Below are positions 1 through 8,855 of a DNA stretch of 64,000 nucleotides, one piece after another. Under the pieces are notes generated by a model. It saw only the letters and a program-made list of their open reading frames with translations. It did no database searches and was not told the origin of the DNA. Within the stretch, counting starts at the first letter, position 1. The number at the start of each line of letters is the position of its first letter. The translations under genes were made by a program, and so were the position numbers. Source of the stretch: Altererythrobacter xiamenensis (GTDB lineage: Bacteria > Pseudomonadota > Alphaproteobacteria > Sphingomonadales > Sphingomonadaceae); contig NZ_FXWG01000004.1 in the NCBI RefSeq assembly GCF_900177715.1, forward strand, positions 1-64,000, written 5' to 3'.

Positions 1-94
1 CGCCTTCACCGGCGGAAGGCTGTCCCGGCTGGAGGGTTCGCTCCTTGTGACAGGCTATGCAGGCTACACTGCGGTCACCGCCGGCCTGGTATGA
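1..94 (+). CDS. C-terminal end of a CaCA-type Na+/Ca2+ exchanger (partial)
   Basis: The window opens inside a coding region. Codons from base 2 give about 30 residues containing RLSRLEGSLLVTGYAGYTAV and ending at a TGA (92-94). An R.EG...L..Y..Y pattern of this kind is typical of the last transmembrane helix of CaCA-family cation/calcium antiporters (YrbG-like). Only the tail is visible, so ion specificity cannot be judged. The next gene starts 136 bases downstream with its own ribosome-binding site, so the two need not be co-transcribed. Family assignment rests on a short stretch and is tentative. Confidence 0.55.
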   Translation, partial: AFTGGRLSRLEGSLLVTGYAGYTAVTAGLV

Positions 95-229
95 TTCGAA
101 CGCCTCAGCGCTCGAAGGGCGCACGGCCCATGGCCAAGCTGATTGCGCGGGTCCGATACCCTTTTGCTGCCGTAACGGCTTTGACACACGGCCACCGCGC
201 GCCCATTCATGCGGCAAAGGAGAGTGACA

Positions 230-1411
230 ATGGCTGACACCGACACCCGCGAGTTCGACATCATCGTCTATGGCGCCACCGGCTACACCGGCCGGCTCGT
301 CGCCGAATATCTCGACAAGCACTATGCGGGCCGGGATGACGGACCCAATTGGGCCATGGCCGGGCGAAGCCAGGCGAAGCTCGAGAATGTCCGCGACGAG
401 ATCGGCGCGCCTGCCGATACGCCGCTGGTGGTCGCCGACGCGGACGATCCGGCGAGCCTCGAAGCGATGTGCCGCCGCGCCCGCGTCATCATCTCGACCG
501 TCGGCCCCTACCAGCTCTATGGCGATGCGCTGGTCGCTGCCTGCGTCAAGACCGGCACCGATTATGCCGACCTGTGCGGCGAGCCGGCCTGGATGCGCGA
601 GAAGATCGATCAGCATCACGAAGACGCGAAGAAAACCGGCGCGCATATCTGCTTCTCGTCCGGCTTCGATTCGATCCCCTTCGACCTCGGCGTGCTGATG
701 CTCCAGAAGGAAGCGGAGAAGCGCTTCGGCAAGCCTGCACCGCGTGTGCGCGGCCGCGTGCGAGCGATGCAGGGCACCTTCTCGGGCGGGACCGCAGCCA
801 GCCTGACCGCGACGATGAAGGCGGCGGCCAAGAACCCGAAGATCATCAAGATCCTCGGCAGCTCGTTCGGCCTGACGCCGGGCTTCGAGGGGCCGGACCA
901 GCCCTCGGGCATGGTCCCGCGCTACGAGAAGGATCTCGACAAATGGGCCGCGCCCTTCGTGATGGCGCCGATCAACACCAAGAACGTCCACCGCACCAAC
1001 TTCCTGGCCGGGCACCCCTATGGCGAGGACTTCCGCTATGACGAAATGGTGCTGACCAGCCCGGGTGAAGCGGGCAAGAAAATGGCCGATGCAGCGGTCG
1101 ACATGATGAAAAACCCGTTCGGTGCGAAGCCGCCCAAGCCGGGCGAGGGGCCAAGCAAGGAAGAGCGCGAGAACGGCTTTTACGACGTGCTATTCATCGG
1201 CGACATGCCCGATGGTGAAAGCATCCGGTACGGGGTGAAGGGGAAATACGATCCGGGCTATGGCTCGACCAGCCGCATGCTCGCCGAAACGGGCATAGCG
1301 CTGCTGTCATGCGACAAGCCGGGCGGCGTCGGCACACCCGGCTATTTCCTCGGCGAAGACCTCGTGAAACGGCTCGAAGAACACGCGGAAATCAGCTTCG
1401 CCGCGGAATAG
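230..1411 (+). CDS. Saccharopine dehydrogenase-like / trans-acting enoyl reductase family protein
   Basis: A 393-residue protein opening with a Rossmann dinucleotide-binding fold (GATGYTG at about residues 14-20), followed by VGPY and the GTDYADLCGE block typical of saccharopine dehydrogenase-like proteins of the mycobacterial trans-acting enoyl reductase type (Rv2953 group). That family reduces double bonds in lipid biosynthesis; the substrate here is unknown. The start at 230 is chosen because AAAGGAGAG lies 6 bases upstream; an in-frame upstream start at 209 has no such site. No transmembrane segment is obvious, so the protein is probably cytoplasmic. A small membrane protein follows 91 bases downstream. 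It is probably an NAD(P)-dependent oxidoreductase; a lipid role is inference only. Confidence 0.8.
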   Translation: MADTDTREFDIIVYGATGYTGRLVAEYLDKHYAGRDDGPNWAMAGRSQAKLENVRDEIGAPADTPLVVADADDPASLEAMCRRARVIISTVGPYQLYGDALVAACVKTGTDYADLCGEPAWMREKIDQHHEDAKKTGAHICFSSGFDSIPFDLGVLMLQKEAEKRFGKPAPRVRGRVRAMQGTFSGGTAASLTATMKAAAKNPKIIKILGSSFGLTPGFEGPDQPSGMVPRYEKDLDKWAAPFVMAPINTKNVHRTNFLAGHPYGEDFRYDEMVLTSPGEAGKKMADAAVDMMKNPFGAKPPKPGEGPSKEERENGFYDVLFIGDMPDGESIRYGVKGKYDPGYGSTSRMLAETGIALLSCDKPGGVGTPGYFLGEDLVKRLEEHAEISFAAE

Positions 1412-1502
1412 GAGGGCCGATCGCGCGATCGCCGATCCGGAACTGGCATCCCTCTTTCCCCGTTGAACGGATGAACCCGTTCCGCTCACGAGGAGAAGAG
1501 CA

Positions 1503-1748
1503 ATGTCACTTCTGGCTCAACAGATCATCATATTCGCGCTCGGCGCAGCCGCCTTGATCAGCGGCATCTGGCTGTTCGCTCACGCGCGAGACGTCGCCCG
1601 CGTTTTCAGAACCGTGCCGCAGATCGAGCCGGGTCCGGGGCGAAAGCAGGCAAGCCGCAAAACGGTTGTCGGGATGCTCATCCTGTTCAACCTGAGCTGG
1701 ATCGGTGCGCTCCTATTCTGGGCCGTCACGTATGGCGCGGTCTTCTGA
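1503..1748 (+). CDS. Small two-helix membrane protein, function unknown
   Basis: An 81-residue protein with two hydrophobic segments (about residues 5-25 and 55-78) separated by a basic, proline/glycine-rich loop, so both ends probably face the same side of the inner membrane. A good ribosome-binding site (GAGGAGAAG) precedes the ATG. It lies downstream of the saccharopine dehydrogenase-like gene on the same strand and converges with the TonB receptor gene, whose stop is 16 bases away. I recognise no named family. Its reality is supported by the ribosome-binding site, codon usage like the neighbours, and the clean two-helix layout. Confidence 0.7.
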   Translation: MSLLAQQIIIFALGAAALISGIWLFAHARDVARVFRTVPQIEPGPGRKQASRKTVVGMLILFNLSWIGALLFWAVTYGAVF

Positions 1749-1764
1749 TCAGCCTCGATGGTTG

Positions 1765-3987
1765 TCAGAAACTGAACCGCACGCTGGCCTTGGCGTTGCG
1801 TCCGGCGAGCGGGACGAAATCCTTGGTGAAGCTGGCGTGGCGGCGACCGGTTACGTCGAAGACATTGTCGACACCAACGAGAACGGTAACCGATTCCTCG
1901 GCCAGCGGGCGCCAGCTGAGCGACAGGTTTACCAGCGCAAAGTCGCTCGTCGGCGTTTCGAAATCGGCAACCCGGTCCTGCTCGGCGAACCACTGGACCT
2001 CGGCTCGCGCGTCGAAGCTCTCGGTCTGTGCCTCGAGCGCACCCAGCAGGCTCAATGGCGGGATGCGCGGGAGCGGCGTGCCATCATCGAGTTCGGCCTT
2101 GATGTAATCCCCGCGTACATCAGCCAGCAGGGCGAAGTCGCCGGTATCATAGAGCGGAAGGCTGACCTCCGCCTCGACCCCGAAATACTTCGCGTCATCC
2201 TGCAAATACTGGAAAACCGGAAGGTCATCCTCCTCCAGTCCGGTATCGACGAGGTAGATGTAATTGTCGAACCAGCTTTGATAGACGGCGGCGCTCAGTT
2301 GTACTCCACCGATGCGGCCACGCACGAAGGCCTCGAGCCCCAGCGCGGTCTCCGTATCAAGAAATGGATCGCCAATCTCGAACGCCTGTGTCGCGATGTG
2401 CGGTCCCTCGGAATAAAGCTCCTCCGCGCTCGGCGCGCGTTCGGCACGTGAGGCGTTGACGCCGAACCGTAGCGCATCGTCAGTCTCGTATATGACCCCT
2501 ACAGCGCCGGAGAAGGTGCTGAAATCGCGTGCAAGCCCCAGGGTTTGCGCTTCGACATCGGTGGCTTCGAAACGTGCGGCTGCTTCTATCTGGACGGGAC
2601 CGTTGCCGAACTCCTGCAGGGTGAACAGCGAATACTGGTCGGTGACGTTGGGTGAGACATAAGCTTCCGCACCTTCGGCAAAGAAATCTCGATAGTAATA
2701 CTGGCTGCCGATCGAACCGCGCCACCAACCGCGATCCTTCTGCGCCAGCTCTACACGCGCTTCGATGCCTTGCACGTCAAAAGTGGTGCCGACTTCGTCA
2801 CCTTCGAACTCGGTATGGGTATAGTCCGAATAGCCAGCGCGCATGATCAGGCGTTCGAAGAAACCATCGCCAAGCGCGATGTCGCCACGAAAATCGGCCC
2901 GGACCTGCTCGAGGTCGATCGAGACACGCTCTTCGCCTTCTTCCTCGCCGCCTTCTTCTTCGCCCTCTTCACCTTCCTCGCCATGATGATGCCCAGCGCC
3001 GGGGCGGCCGGGGACGCCGTAGCGCGTATCGTAAAACCCGACCGAGGCGCCGAAGTTGCTCTCGCCCGCGAAGATCGAGAATCCCGCGTTGCCGGTGTAG
3101 GTGCGGGTCGCGCTGTTGGGCAGGACACCGCGCTGGTCCGCCGCTTCGCGCAGCTCATCGGCTTCTTCGAACTCGCCCTCGGCTTCTTCCTCGGCTGCCT
3201 CTTCGAGAAGCTCTGCCCGCAAACTGTCCGAGACGGTGAAACCGGCGACACTCATATCGTCGGTCTCGCGGTAGCTGCCGTCGAAATGGACGACGAGATG
3301 CGAAGAAACCGGGAGGTCGATCGAGGCACCGCCTTCGATCTTGTCGTATGCGTCATCAACCGCGAGAAGACCGTCAAAATGGATCGGTTCGTCCGGCGTC
3401 CGGCGCGGAATACGCTTGTCGATGACATTGACCGCGCCTCCGATCGCCTGGCTGCCATAGAGCATGACAGCAGGGCCGCGCAGCACCTCGATACGCTCGG
3501 CCGTGAGCGGATCGATCGTGGTTGCATGGTCGACCGACGTGTTCGAAACGTCGATCGAGCCGAGCCCGTCGATCAGAACCCGCACGCGTTCACCCTGGAA
3601 GCCGCGCAGGACCGGCCTCGATGAGCCGGGCGAGAAACTGGTGGCCGAAACTCCGGGCAACTTCACCAGCACTTCGCCAAGCTGGCCCGCGAGGTTTTCC
3701 TGAATGTCATCCGCCTCGAACACCGAAGTTCCGGCGAGGATATCGAGCTGTGCAAGGCCAGCTGCCGACACGATGATATTGTTCTGGTAATCGAGCGTCC
3801 GGTTATGGAAGTCGTCGTCGACCCGATCGGCGGCTCGCCCTTCGCGGGCCCTTTCCTCCGCATGATCCTGGGCTGGAGTTTGCTGTTCGGATTCTGCGTC
3901 CTGAGCGTAGGCAGGAGTATGAGAGAGGGCGATCGCAAGCGTGCTGGCAACAGCGAAAACCGAAGTTCTGGTCATGAGAGAGAGCAT
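1765..3987 (-). CDS. TonB-dependent outer-membrane receptor, putative zinc/metal type (ZnuD-like)
   Basis: A 740-residue outer-membrane receptor: signal peptide (cleavage after AYA, about residue 28), plug domain (about 70-190, with LPGVSATSF, RPVLRGFQGERVRVLIDG and ERIEVLRGPA), then a beta-barrel ending in a terminal phenylalanine (VRFSF). An extracellular loop near residues 333-353 carries GHHHGEE followed by a run of Glu/Gly, and a second acidic stretch lies at 258-283. His/acid-rich loops are known in the zinc receptor ZnuD, so zinc or another divalent metal is the likely substrate; this is inference. Two starts are possible (3987 and 3975), and neither has a clear ribosome-binding site. 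A degenerate Zur-like palindrome lies just upstream. No metal ABC transporter or zur gene is nearby. Confidence 0.85.
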   Translation of the reverse strand: MLSLMTRTSVFAVASTLAIALSHTPAYAQDAESEQQTPAQDHAEERAREGRAADRVDDDFHNRTLDYQNNIIVSAAGLAQLDILAGTSVFEADDIQENLAGQLGEVLVKLPGVSATSFSPGSSRPVLRGFQGERVRVLIDGLGSIDVSNTSVDHATTIDPLTAERIEVLRGPAVMLYGSQAIGGAVNVIDKRIPRRTPDEPIHFDGLLAVDDAYDKIEGGASIDLPVSSHLVVHFDGSYRETDDMSVAGFTVSDSLRAELLEEAAEEEAEGEFEEADELREAADQRGVLPNSATRTYTGNAGFSIFAGESNFGASVGFYDTRYGVPGRPGAGHHHGEEGEEGEEEGGEEEGEERVSIDLEQVRADFRGDIALGDGFFERLIMRAGYSDYTHTEFEGDEVGTTFDVQGIEARVELAQKDRGWWRGSIGSQYYYRDFFAEGAEAYVSPNVTDQYSLFTLQEFGNGPVQIEAAARFEATDVEAQTLGLARDFSTFSGAVGVIYETDDALRFGVNASRAERAPSAEELYSEGPHIATQAFEIGDPFLDTETALGLEAFVRGRIGGVQLSAAVYQSWFDNYIYLVDTGLEEDDLPVFQYLQDDAKYFGVEAEVSLPLYDTGDFALLADVRGDYIKAELDDGTPLPRIPPLSLLGALEAQTESFDARAEVQWFAEQDRVADFETPTSDFALVNLSLSWRPLAEESVTVLVGVDNVFDVTGRRHASFTKDFVPLAGRNAKASVRFSF

Positions 3988-4002
3988 TCCGAGAATTAAA
4001 GT

Positions 4003-4018
4003 TTATGTGACAACGTAT
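4003..4018. promoter_or_regulatory. Possible Zur-type operator upstream of the TonB receptor
   Basis: Read toward the receptor gene, the sequence is ATACGTTGTCACATAA, an imperfect palindrome whose core GTTGTCAC matches six of eight positions of the GTTATAAC core I recall for zinc-uptake regulator boxes in alphaproteobacteria. It lies 16-31 bases upstream of the receptor start, where a repressor site would be expected. The match is weak, and the consensus is from memory. Confidence 0.25.
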
Positions 4019-4136
4019 CATCCACCTAGCATCTGTTCTCGATTATGCAACCCTCGCACGTGCAGCATCGACGAACGGCGCAATGCGTCCGATGGTTGGT
4101 GGCCAGATCGGCCATTTTTCACGATTTCGAGAGTAA

Positions 4137-4211
4137 TGGAGCGGGCGAGGCGATTCGAACGCCCGACCCCAACCTTGGCAAGGTTGTGCTCTACCCCTGA
4201 GCTACGCCCGC
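4137..4211 (-). tRNA. tRNA-Gly (anticodon GCC)
   Basis: Read on the minus strand this folds as a complete tRNA. The acceptor stem pairs GCGGGCG with CGCCCGC, a D-arm contains TAGCTCAGGGGTAGAGC, the anticodon loop TTGCCAA carries GCC, the T-arm has GGTTCGAATC-type sequence (GCGTTCGAATCGC), and a T discriminator is followed by an encoded CCA. The length is 75 bases with CCA. GCC decodes GGC/GGU glycine codons, the most used glycine codons in this GC-rich genome. No other tRNA lies nearby. Confidence 0.96.
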
Positions 4212-4329
4212 TCACTGGCGCTCACCCGGGAATCAATGTGTCCCGGTGGGGAGGCGCGCAACTAGCAACGCTTTTATAGCACGGCAAGCGGAAAATCGCA
4301 GGCAATTGGACGCGGCCCGGTTTACCCTT

Positions 4330-4359
4330 CACATTGGGCCTAAAAGGCCCACATTGGGC
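4330..4359. promoter_or_regulatory. Paired direct repeat with central hairpin upstream of the thioredoxin co-chaperone gene
   Basis: CACATTGGGC occurs at 4330-4339 and again at 4350-4359, exactly 20 bases apart (two helical turns). Between them GGGCCT and AGGCCC form a perfect 6-bp inverted repeat with a 3-base loop (4336-4350). It lies 40 bases upstream of the TTG start of the next gene. The layout suits a dimeric DNA-binding regulator or a 5'-leader hairpin; no known consensus is recognised. Confidence 0.35.
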
Positions 4360-4399
4360 ACGAACGATACAACGCATACAGTAAGCAAGGGGACAGAAC

Positions 4400-5341
4400 T
4401 TGGCCAGCATGGGTCTGAACATCGACGAACAGAAGGCTGTCGATCGCTTCCGTACGAAGGTCGTCGAGCCATCGATGAAGAAGCTGGTGATCCTCGACTT
4501 CTGGGCCGAATGGTGCGGGCCGTGCAAGGCGCTGGCGCCGATGCTGGAGAAGGTCGCCGGCGAATATGCCGACAAGGGTGTGGTCCTGGCCAAGGTCGAT
4601 GTCGACGAGGAAAAGTTCATCGCCTCGCAGTTCCAGGTGCAATCGATCCCGACCGTCTATGCCATGTTCCAGGGCCAGCCGGTCGCAGACCTCACCAATG
4701 CGCGCAGCGAATCGCAGTTGAAGCAGGTGCTCGACCAGCTCCTCGCCCAGCTTCCGATCGAGGCTGGCGCGGGCGATGACACCGCACAGCCGGGTGCGCC
4801 CTCCAAGGAAGATCTCGAACAGTTCATCGGACTGGGCGAACAAGCGCTGTCGGATGGCGATGCGCAGCGCGCCGCCGGTATCTTCGGGCAGGTCGTGGAG
4901 ATGGCGCCGGACAGTGCGCCAGCCCATGCCGGTCTTATCCGCGCGCTTGTCCAGCTCGAGCAGGTCGAGGAGGCCAGGGCCGTGCTGCAGTCGGCCGAGA
5001 GCAATCCCAAGATCGCTGGCGATCCTTCACTGGACGCCGCAAGGAGCGCGCTCGATCTCGCCGGAAACCAGGTCGACGAAGGCGAGCTTGAAGCTCTTCG
5101 CAACGACGCGCAGGCTGCGCCTGACGACATGGACAAGCAACTCGCCTATGCCGAAGCGGCCTTTGCCGCCGGCAAACGCGACGAAGCCGCCGACACGCTG
5201 CTCGCCATGGTCGAGAAGGACCGCGAATGGAACGAAGGCGCTGCGCGGACCAAGCTTCTGCAGATTTTCGAAGCGGTCGGCCTCGAAGACGAATGGGTCG
5301 TGGCAACGCGTCGTCGCCTGTCCAAGATTCTGTTCGGATAA
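4400..5341 (+). CDS. cnoX: Thioredoxin-TPR co-chaperone (CnoX/YbbN family)
   Basis: A 313-residue cytoplasmic protein with an N-terminal thioredoxin fold (about residues 10-115) and a C-terminal tetratricopeptide-like helical domain (about 135-310). The redox motif WCGPC sits at residues 38-42, so unlike the E. coli homologue the thioredoxin site keeps both cysteines, as described for Caulobacter CnoX. The family protects proteins from chlorine/oxidative damage and hands them to GroEL/DnaK. The TTG start at 4400 is preferred because AAGGGGA lies 7 bases upstream; the next ATG (4409) would be too far from it. The following gene starts 4 bases after the stop, so they are very likely one operon. 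A repeat/hairpin element lies upstream. Confidence 0.88.
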   Translation: MASMGLNIDEQKAVDRFRTKVVEPSMKKLVILDFWAEWCGPCKALAPMLEKVAGEYADKGVVLAKVDVDEEKFIASQFQVQSIPTVYAMFQGQPVADLTNARSESQLKQVLDQLLAQLPIEAGAGDDTAQPGAPSKEDLEQFIGLGEQALSDGDAQRAAGIFGQVVEMAPDSAPAHAGLIRALVQLEQVEEARAVLQSAESNPKIAGDPSLDAARSALDLAGNQVDEGELEALRNDAQAAPDDMDKQLAYAEAAFAAGKRDEAADTLLAMVEKDREWNEGAARTKLLQIFEAVGLEDEWVVATRRRLSKILFG

Positions 5342-5345
5342 TCGG

Positions 5346-5960
5346 ATGAGCAAGCGCCTCTCGATCTTTCCCCTGCCCGGTGCGATCCTGTTTCCCGGGC
5401 TGCAGCTGCCGCTCCATATTTTCGAGCCGCGCTACAAGGCGCTGGTTTCCGATGCGCTAGCCCGCGACCGGAAGATTGCGATGGTGCAGCCGCAGAAGCC
5501 GGTCGATGGCGCGCCGCTCTACGCGGTCGGCTGCGTCGGGCGGATCGGCGAGATCGAGGCGATGGAGGACGGGCGGTTCAACCTCGTCCTCGAAGGGGAA
5601 GCGCGTTTCCAGATCGTGCGCGAGCTCGACGTCACGACCGCCTTCCGCCAGGTCGAGGCGGAACTGATCGAGGACGACGAGTACGAGGCGCTTTCGAGCG
5701 TCGAGCGCGCGGGCTTCGAGCAGGAAGCAAGGCGCTTTGCCGATGTCCAGGGCTACAGCGTCGATTGGGATTCGGTGTCGCGGCTCGATGACCAGTCGCT
5801 GATCAATGGCGTCTCCCAGATCGCTCCGTTCGACCCGGCCAGCAAACAGGCGCTGCTCGAATGCGATACGATCGCGGACCGCTGCGAATTGCTGATCCAG
5901 CTGATGCAATTCTACGGGTTGCGCGATGGCGGCGACGGCGAAATCGTCACCTTGCAATAG
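5346..5960 (+). CDS. Lon N-terminal (substrate-binding) domain protein
   Basis: A 204-residue stand-alone Lon-substrate-binding (PUA-like) domain: it starts MSKRLSIFPLPGAILFPG, continues LPLHIFEPRYKALV, and has the VGCVGRIGEIEAMEDGRFNL block of this family. There is no ATPase or protease domain, so it is not Lon itself. Such proteins are widespread in alphaproteobacteria and commonly sit next to the thioredoxin/TPR gene, as here (4-base gap), which hints at a shared role in protein quality control. An open frame extends far upstream through the previous gene but only as a shadow; 5346 is the first start after that gene ends. Confidence 0.88.
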   Translation: MSKRLSIFPLPGAILFPGLQLPLHIFEPRYKALVSDALARDRKIAMVQPQKPVDGAPLYAVGCVGRIGEIEAMEDGRFNLVLEGEARFQIVRELDVTTAFRQVEAELIEDDEYEALSSVERAGFEQEARRFADVQGYSVDWDSVSRLDDQSLINGVSQIAPFDPASKQALLECDTIADRCELLIQLMQFYGLRDGGDGEIVTLQ

Positions 5961-6100
5961 GGCTTGAGCGGCCCCATCCGGGTCCGCATCCTCGGCACCA
6001 TGCCCTTCGCTTCGCTCCGGTGCACCTGCGGACGCGCGGTCGCGCTAGCACTCGCCTTCGGCTCGCGAACGGAACGCGCCCGGATAGGCGTGCGCAAGAA

Positions 6101-6724
6101 TCAGATCCCGAACGCGCCCCGCAATCCGTCGATCACATATTGCGCGGCGAGCGCGGCCAGCAGCACACCCAGCAGCCGCGTGATCACCGCTTCCACGCGG
6201 TCGCCAAGCAACCGGATCAACGGACCTGCCGCGACCAGCGCTAGCGCGGTGATGACGAGCACGCTGGCCAGCGCGCCAAGCACGACCAGCGATTGTTCGA
6301 AGCCGGCTGCCTCGTTCATCAGCAGCATGATCGCCGCGATCGCGCCCGGCCCCGCCAGCATCGGCATGGCCATGGGGAAAACAGAAACATCTTCCACCTG
6401 CTCGCTCGCTGCGACTTTCTCCGCGCGTTCCTCGCGGCGCTGCGTACGTTTCTCGAACACCATTTCCCAGGCGATCCAGAACAGCATGAACCCGCCGGCG
6501 ATGCGGAAGCTGTCGAGTTCGATATGAAGTGCGCCGAGAAGGTCTTCGCCGAATAGTGCGAAAACGAGCAGGATCACCGCTGCAATGGCGCTGGCGCGCA
6601 AGGCCATCGCGGTTCGCTGCGCGGAACTCGCCCCCTTGGTCATGCCAGCATAGATCGGCGCACACCCGGGCGGGTCGATAACCACGAACAGCGTGATGAA
6701 GGCAGAGATGAACAGCTGCGTCAT
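6101..6724 (-). CDS. MarC family integral membrane protein
   Basis: A 207-residue inner-membrane protein with about six hydrophobic helices. The N-terminal ITLFVVIDPPGCAPIY block and the later FRIAGGFMLFWIAWEM and MAMPMLAGPGAIAAIM segments are typical of MarC/UPF0056. Despite the name, the family is not shown to confer drug resistance; its function is unknown. The start lies only 3 bases after the stop of the upstream lipoprotein gene, so translation is probably coupled. It is the last gene of a minus-strand run argB-yggT-folD-lipoprotein-marC. A 140-base gene-free stretch separates it from the convergent Lon-domain gene. Confidence 0.88.
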   Translation of the reverse strand: MTQLFISAFITLFVVIDPPGCAPIYAGMTKGASSAQRTAMALRASAIAAVILLVFALFGEDLLGALHIELDSFRIAGGFMLFWIAWEMVFEKRTQRREERAEKVAASEQVEDVSVFPMAMPMLAGPGAIAAIMLLMNEAAGFEQSLVVLGALASVLVITALALVAAGPLIRLLGDRVEAVITRLLGVLLAALAAQYVIDGLRGAFGI

Positions 6725-6727
6725 GGG

Positions 6728-7465
6728 TCAGTTGACCCCGCCAGCTGGCCAAAGCTCGTCCATCGCCACTTCCCAATTGCCGTCAGCCAGCCAATAGGCA
6801 GTGAACTTGCGCTCTCCCTCGCCGACATGTTCCCAGCGATAGGCGAGCGTGCCGTCAGGCGAAACGCCCGACGCGCTTTCGAGCGGTAGCGCAGGTCGTG
6901 GTTCTTCGCCCTTGTGGCAGTCGGCGACATGGCCGCGGACCGAATCCATTGCCGTGACCACGATGTCGCCTTCCTCGGGCACGGCGCGTGGCGGCGGCTG
7001 CGGATCATCGGGCGTGCCCGAATCGTAAACCCAGCGATACTCGCCCTCAGGCTGGCGCTGCCATACGGTGATGAAATTGCCGACGATGCCATCGGGATCG
7101 CGAAAACGCCCGGTACTCACGGCAAGCTTCGCGTCGCAGCTCATCCAGATCTCGCGCGGCCCCCACTGGACAGCTGCCGGAGGATCGTCCTGCGCAGCAA
7201 GCCAGGGTTCTGCCGGAATAGCGCCATTGACGCCGTGAATTATCGCGCCTGGTGCAGCGAAGGCGCGGAAGGCGGTCCACTGACCTTCTTCGCGCGCCAT
7301 GCGGGCGAATGCGCTTTCGGTGGCGACGATCCTGCTCGGCTGGGCCTCCCCGGGTGCCCCCGAGATCGAACGCTCGATAACCTGGTCGGAGAAGCGCGGA
7401 CGCTGGCCGCCACTGCAGGCGGCGAGCGCAAATGTCGTGGCAAGGATTATCGAGGCTCTGATCAT
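6728..7465 (-). CDS. Putative lipoprotein with NTF2-like fold
   Basis: A 245-residue protein with a lipoprotein signal peptide (lipobox LAAC, Cys at residue 17). The mature part starts with a region resembling DUF4440/NTF2-like proteins (FARMAREEGQWTAFRAFAAP, then GREIW-type and VYDSGTP blocks). It ends with an aromatic segment around FTAYWLADGNWEVAMDELW. NTF2-like folds bind small ligands or act as enzymes, but no catalytic residues can be assigned. It sits between folD and marC on the same strand, 40 bases from folD and 3 bases from marC. It is probably anchored in the periplasmic face of a membrane. Confidence 0.7.
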   Translation of the reverse strand: MIRASIILATTFALAACSGGQRPRFSDQVIERSISGAPGEAQPSRIVATESAFARMAREEGQWTAFRAFAAPGAIIHGVNGAIPAEPWLAAQDDPPAAVQWGPREIWMSCDAKLAVSTGRFRDPDGIVGNFITVWQRQPEGEYRWVYDSGTPDDPQPPPRAVPEEGDIVVTAMDSVRGHVADCHKGEEPRPALPLESASGVSPDGTLAYRWEHVGEGERKFTAYWLADGNWEVAMDELWPAGGVN

Positions 7466-7505
7466 GAATCGCCCCTAGCCGCTGACGATCCGATTGTCGA
7501 AGGGT

Positions 7506-8399
7506 TCAGAGACCCTCGGGCGCGTCCATGCCCTCGTTGCGATAGGCGGCGACGAGCGTGTTCCTCAGCAGGACCGCGATAGTCATCGGGCCGACCCCGC
7601 CCGGCACGGGGGTGATTGCTGCTGCGACTTCGGCCGCTTCGTCATAGGCGACGTCGCCCACGAGCTTGCCCTTCTCCTTGCCCGGTTCGGGCGCGAGCCG
7701 GTTGATACCGACGTCGATCACCGTTGCGCCTTCCTTGAGCCACTCGGCCTTGACCATCTCAGGTCTGCCCACCGCCGCCACGACGATATCGGCGCGTTTC
7801 ACAACGCCGGGCAAATCCCTGGTCCGGCTATGCGCAATGGTGACCGTGGCATTGGCATCGAGCAGGAGCTGCGCCATCGGCTTGCCGACGATGTTCGAGC
7901 GGCCGATTACCACCGCCTCCAGGCCCGAGAGGTCGCCCAGCCGGTCCGCCAGCAGCATCATGCAGCCGAGTGGCGTGCAAGGCACGAAGCCCGACTGGCC
8001 GACCGAGAGGCGACCGGCGTTGATGACGTGAAAGCCGTCGACGTCCTTGTCGGGCGAAATCTCCGAGATGATCGCCTGCTCGTCGAGGTGATCGGGAAGC
8101 GGCAGCTGCACCAGGATGCCGTCGACAGCAGGATCGTTGTTGAGCCGATCGACCAGCGCCAGCAAGTCCTCCTCGCTGGTATTGGCAGGCAGGCGATGTT
8201 CGAAGCTGTTCATGTTGGCGGCAAGCGTCGCCTTGCCCTTCGAGCCGACATAGACCTGGCTCGCCGGATCCTCACCCACCAACACGACGGCAAGGCCCGG
8301 TTTTCGGCCAGCCTTGTTCTCGAATGCCTTTGCCATGTCGCCAACCCGCTCGCGCAGGCGCGCGGCGAAGGCTTTTCCGTCAATGCGTGTAGCTGTCAT
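7506..8399 (-). CDS. folD: Methylenetetrahydrofolate dehydrogenase / methenyltetrahydrofolate cyclohydrolase
   Basis: A 297-residue bifunctional enzyme interconverting 5,10-methylene-THF, 5,10-methenyl-THF and 10-formyl-THF with NADP. Family hallmarks are visible: [17 protein letters not shown] (the catalytic lysine lies in this YVGSKGKA helix), [43 protein letters not shown] (dinucleotide binding) and the C-terminal [14 protein letters not shown]. The start at 8399 is chosen over a longer frame to 8462 because AAAGGAG lies just upstream and the family begins at this point. It lies downstream of yggT on the same strand. Confidence 0.97.
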   Translation of the reverse strand: MTATRIDGKAFAARLRERVGDMAKAFENKAGRKPGLAVVLVGEDPASQVYVGSKGKATLAANMNSFEHRLPANTSEEDLLALVDRLNNDPAVDGILVQLPLPDHLDEQAIISEISPDKDVDGFHVINAGRLSVGQSGFVPCTPLGCMMLLADRLGDLSGLEAVVIGRSNIVGKPMAQLLLDANATVTIAHSRTRDLPGVVKRADIVVAAVGRPEMVKAEWLKEGATVIDVGINRLAPEPGKEKGKLVGDVAYDEAAEVAAAITPVPGGVGPMTIAVLLRNTLVAAYRNEGMDAPEGL

Positions 8400-8469
8400 G
8401 CGCGCTCCTTTATTGCGTGCGCGCCGGCGATCAAGGGCAAAGGCGATGTCGCCTAGGCCCAAAGCCTCT

Positions 8470-8763
8470 TCAGACGCTGCGAATTACACTCGCGAGCACG
8501 ATCAGGATGATTTGCAGGAGGATGATCAGCACCAGCGGCGAAAAGTCGATTGCACCGGTCTGAGGCATCATGTTGCGGATCGGTCGCAAAATCGGGTCGA
8601 GCAGGCGGTTGATGGCATTGTAGAACGCCATCAGGAAATCATTGCTCTGGTTGACCACGTTGAAAGCGAAAAGCAGCCCGATGATGAACTGAATGATGAT
8701 CAGCATCACCAGCACATTCGTCAGCAGCGAGATGATCTCGTAAAGCGCGTAAAGGCCTTGCAT
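8470..8763 (-). CDS. YggT family membrane protein
   Basis: A 97-residue inner-membrane protein with two hydrophobic hairpins. The central [21 protein letters not shown] block is the YggT signature. Members are linked to osmotic tolerance and, in other lineages, to chloroplast or cell-division membrane organisation; the molecular function is unsettled. It lies between argB (92 bases upstream) and folD (70 bases downstream), all on the minus strand, an arrangement common in alphaproteobacteria. Confidence 0.9.
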   Translation of the reverse strand: MQGLYALYEIISLLTNVLVMLIIIQFIIGLLFAFNVVNQSNDFLMAFYNAINRLLDPILRPIRNMMPQTGAIDFSPLVLIILLQIILIVLASVIRSV

Positions 8764-8855
8764 GGCTTTCGATATTCCTCGTTAAAACGTCCCGTTGATT
8801 GCGTATTAGCTTGCTAACACGCCTAAGGCCACCCCCGGCGCGCACCCGTGATGTT

